64,000 nucleotides of DNA, taken from contig NZ_CP029197.1 of assembly GCF_008639165.1 (NCBI RefSeq), positions 5,398,001 to 5,462,000 on the forward strand, read 5' to 3'. The stretch's first letter is position 1. Each line of letters opens with the position of its first letter. Shown piece by piece: positions 63,640 through 64,000 of this stretch. The position numbers and the translations under genes were made by a program. Origin of the DNA: Streptomyces venezuelae ATCC 10712 (GTDB taxonomy: Bacteria; Actinomycetota; Actinomycetes; Streptomycetales; Streptomycetaceae). The notes beneath the pieces were generated by a model. It was not told the origin of the DNA. It did no database searches and saw only the letters and a program-made list of their open reading frames with translations.

Positions 63640-64000
63640 TCAGGCGTTCACTCCTCCGAGCGTTTCTCCGCCCACCAGAGCGAAGGTCTGGCGGGCGATC
63701 TCCAGCTCCTCGTCCGTCGGCACCACGGCGACCGCCACCCGCGCGTAGTCCGGCGAGATCAGCCGCGCCTCGTCCGTACGCACGGAGTTCAGCTCCGCGT
63801 CCACCGCGAGCCCCAGCTCCTCCAGGCCCGCGATCGCAGCCTCCCGCACCGGCGCCGCGTTCTCCCCGACCCCCGCCGTGAACGCCACCGCGTCCACCCG
63901 GCCGAGCACCGCGTAGTACGCGCCGATGTACTTCTTCAGCCGGTGGACGTAGATCTCGAAGGCGAGCGCCGCACGCTCGTCGCCCTCGTCGATCCGGCGC
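63640..64000 (-). CDS. ackA: Acetate kinase (3' end only)
   Basis: C-terminal 119 residues run off the right edge. Phosphorylates acetate to acetyl phosphate. Visible: RLKKYIGAYYAVLGRVDAVAFTAGVGENA, the actin-like fold motif with GGVGEN-type loop, and the conserved end VVPTDEELEIARQTFALV. Same strand as pyk and upstream of it by about 75 bases. The start is outside the window. Confidence 0.93.
   Translation of the reverse strand, partial: RRIDEGDERAALAFEIYVHRLKKYIGAYYAVLGRVDAVAFTAGVGENAAPVREAAIAGLEELGLAVDAELNSVRTDEARLISPDYARVAVAVVPTDEELEIARQTFALVGGETLGGVNA

Overview
The window is a stretch of a Streptomyces chromosome. The grounds are very high G+C with third-position GC bias, frequent GTG and TTG starts, strong GC-rich hairpins between genes, and Streptomyces-specific proteins (Scy/FilP, DUF6230/DUF6114, an SCO5389-type protein, NucS). 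From memory, most of the gene order follows S. coelicolor from about SCO5361 (prmC) to SCO5424 (ackA). The species cannot be named from the sequence alone. I see no rRNA, tRNA, CRISPR array, prophage or insertion sequence.

Layout. 1-4.6 kb: end of prmC, tsaC/sua5, a phosphatase-like protein that has lost its nucleophilic cysteine, a divergent glyA and a WecA/TagO-type sugar-phosphate transferase. 4.8-12.7 kb: the complete F1Fo ATP synthase operon atpIBEFHAGDC, with a strong hairpin between atpD and atpC. 12.8-17.3 kb: a DUF2550 protein, then chitinase chiC with its chiR-chiS two-component genes and the classic chitinase direct repeats over the promoter. 17.3-22.1 kb: a membrane protein, a cobalamin adenosyltransferase, a drug-type ABC exporter divergent from its TetR gene, a 3-hydroxybutyryl-CoA dehydrogenase and a STAS protein. 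22.3-28.2 kb: a large membrane-anchored STAND-like NTPase with a degenerate P-loop, a tandem repeat, the mismatch endonuclease nucS, an SCO5389-type protein, a luciferase-like monooxygenase and a small zinc-site protein. 28.2-32.2 kb: two paralogous ABC transporter pairs. 32.3-37.8 kb: the cytoskeletal coiled-coil genes filP and scy; scy carries long near-identical internal repeats.

38-57 kb is built around B12-dependent acyl-CoA metabolism: methylmalonyl-CoA epimerase, thiolase and meaB on one side, and MarR-DUF3817-icmA on the other. Between them lie a MarR gene, three AIM24 paralogues, a DUF3817/thiamine-binding pair, a TetR-controlled SRPBCC/DUF4166 operon with twin palindromic operators, a cslA-glxA-GH6 set for an extracellular beta-glucan, and an ArsR-like/MFS divergent pair. 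56.8-64 kb: a TetR regulator, a thioredoxin-TPR protein, a 600-base intergenic region with TetR-like palindromes, a three-gene cassette of uncharacterised secreted and membrane proteins (DUF6230, DUF6114, Pro/Thr-rich stalk), then pyruvate kinase and the 3' end of acetate kinase.

Functional links: icmA, meaB, the epimerase and the adenosyltransferase serve coenzyme-B12 rearrangements feeding propionyl/butyryl-CoA pools, with thiolase and 3-hydroxybutyryl-CoA dehydrogenase in C4 acyl-CoA metabolism. chiCRS serves chitin use. scy/filP and csl/glx both act at the hyphal tip. The most intriguing items for follow-up are the unknown secreted cassette (59.3-62.0 kb), the TetR operon with paired operators (44.4-46.6 kb), the csl locus in this position, the repeat expansion in scy, and the phosphatase-like protein without its catalytic cysteine.
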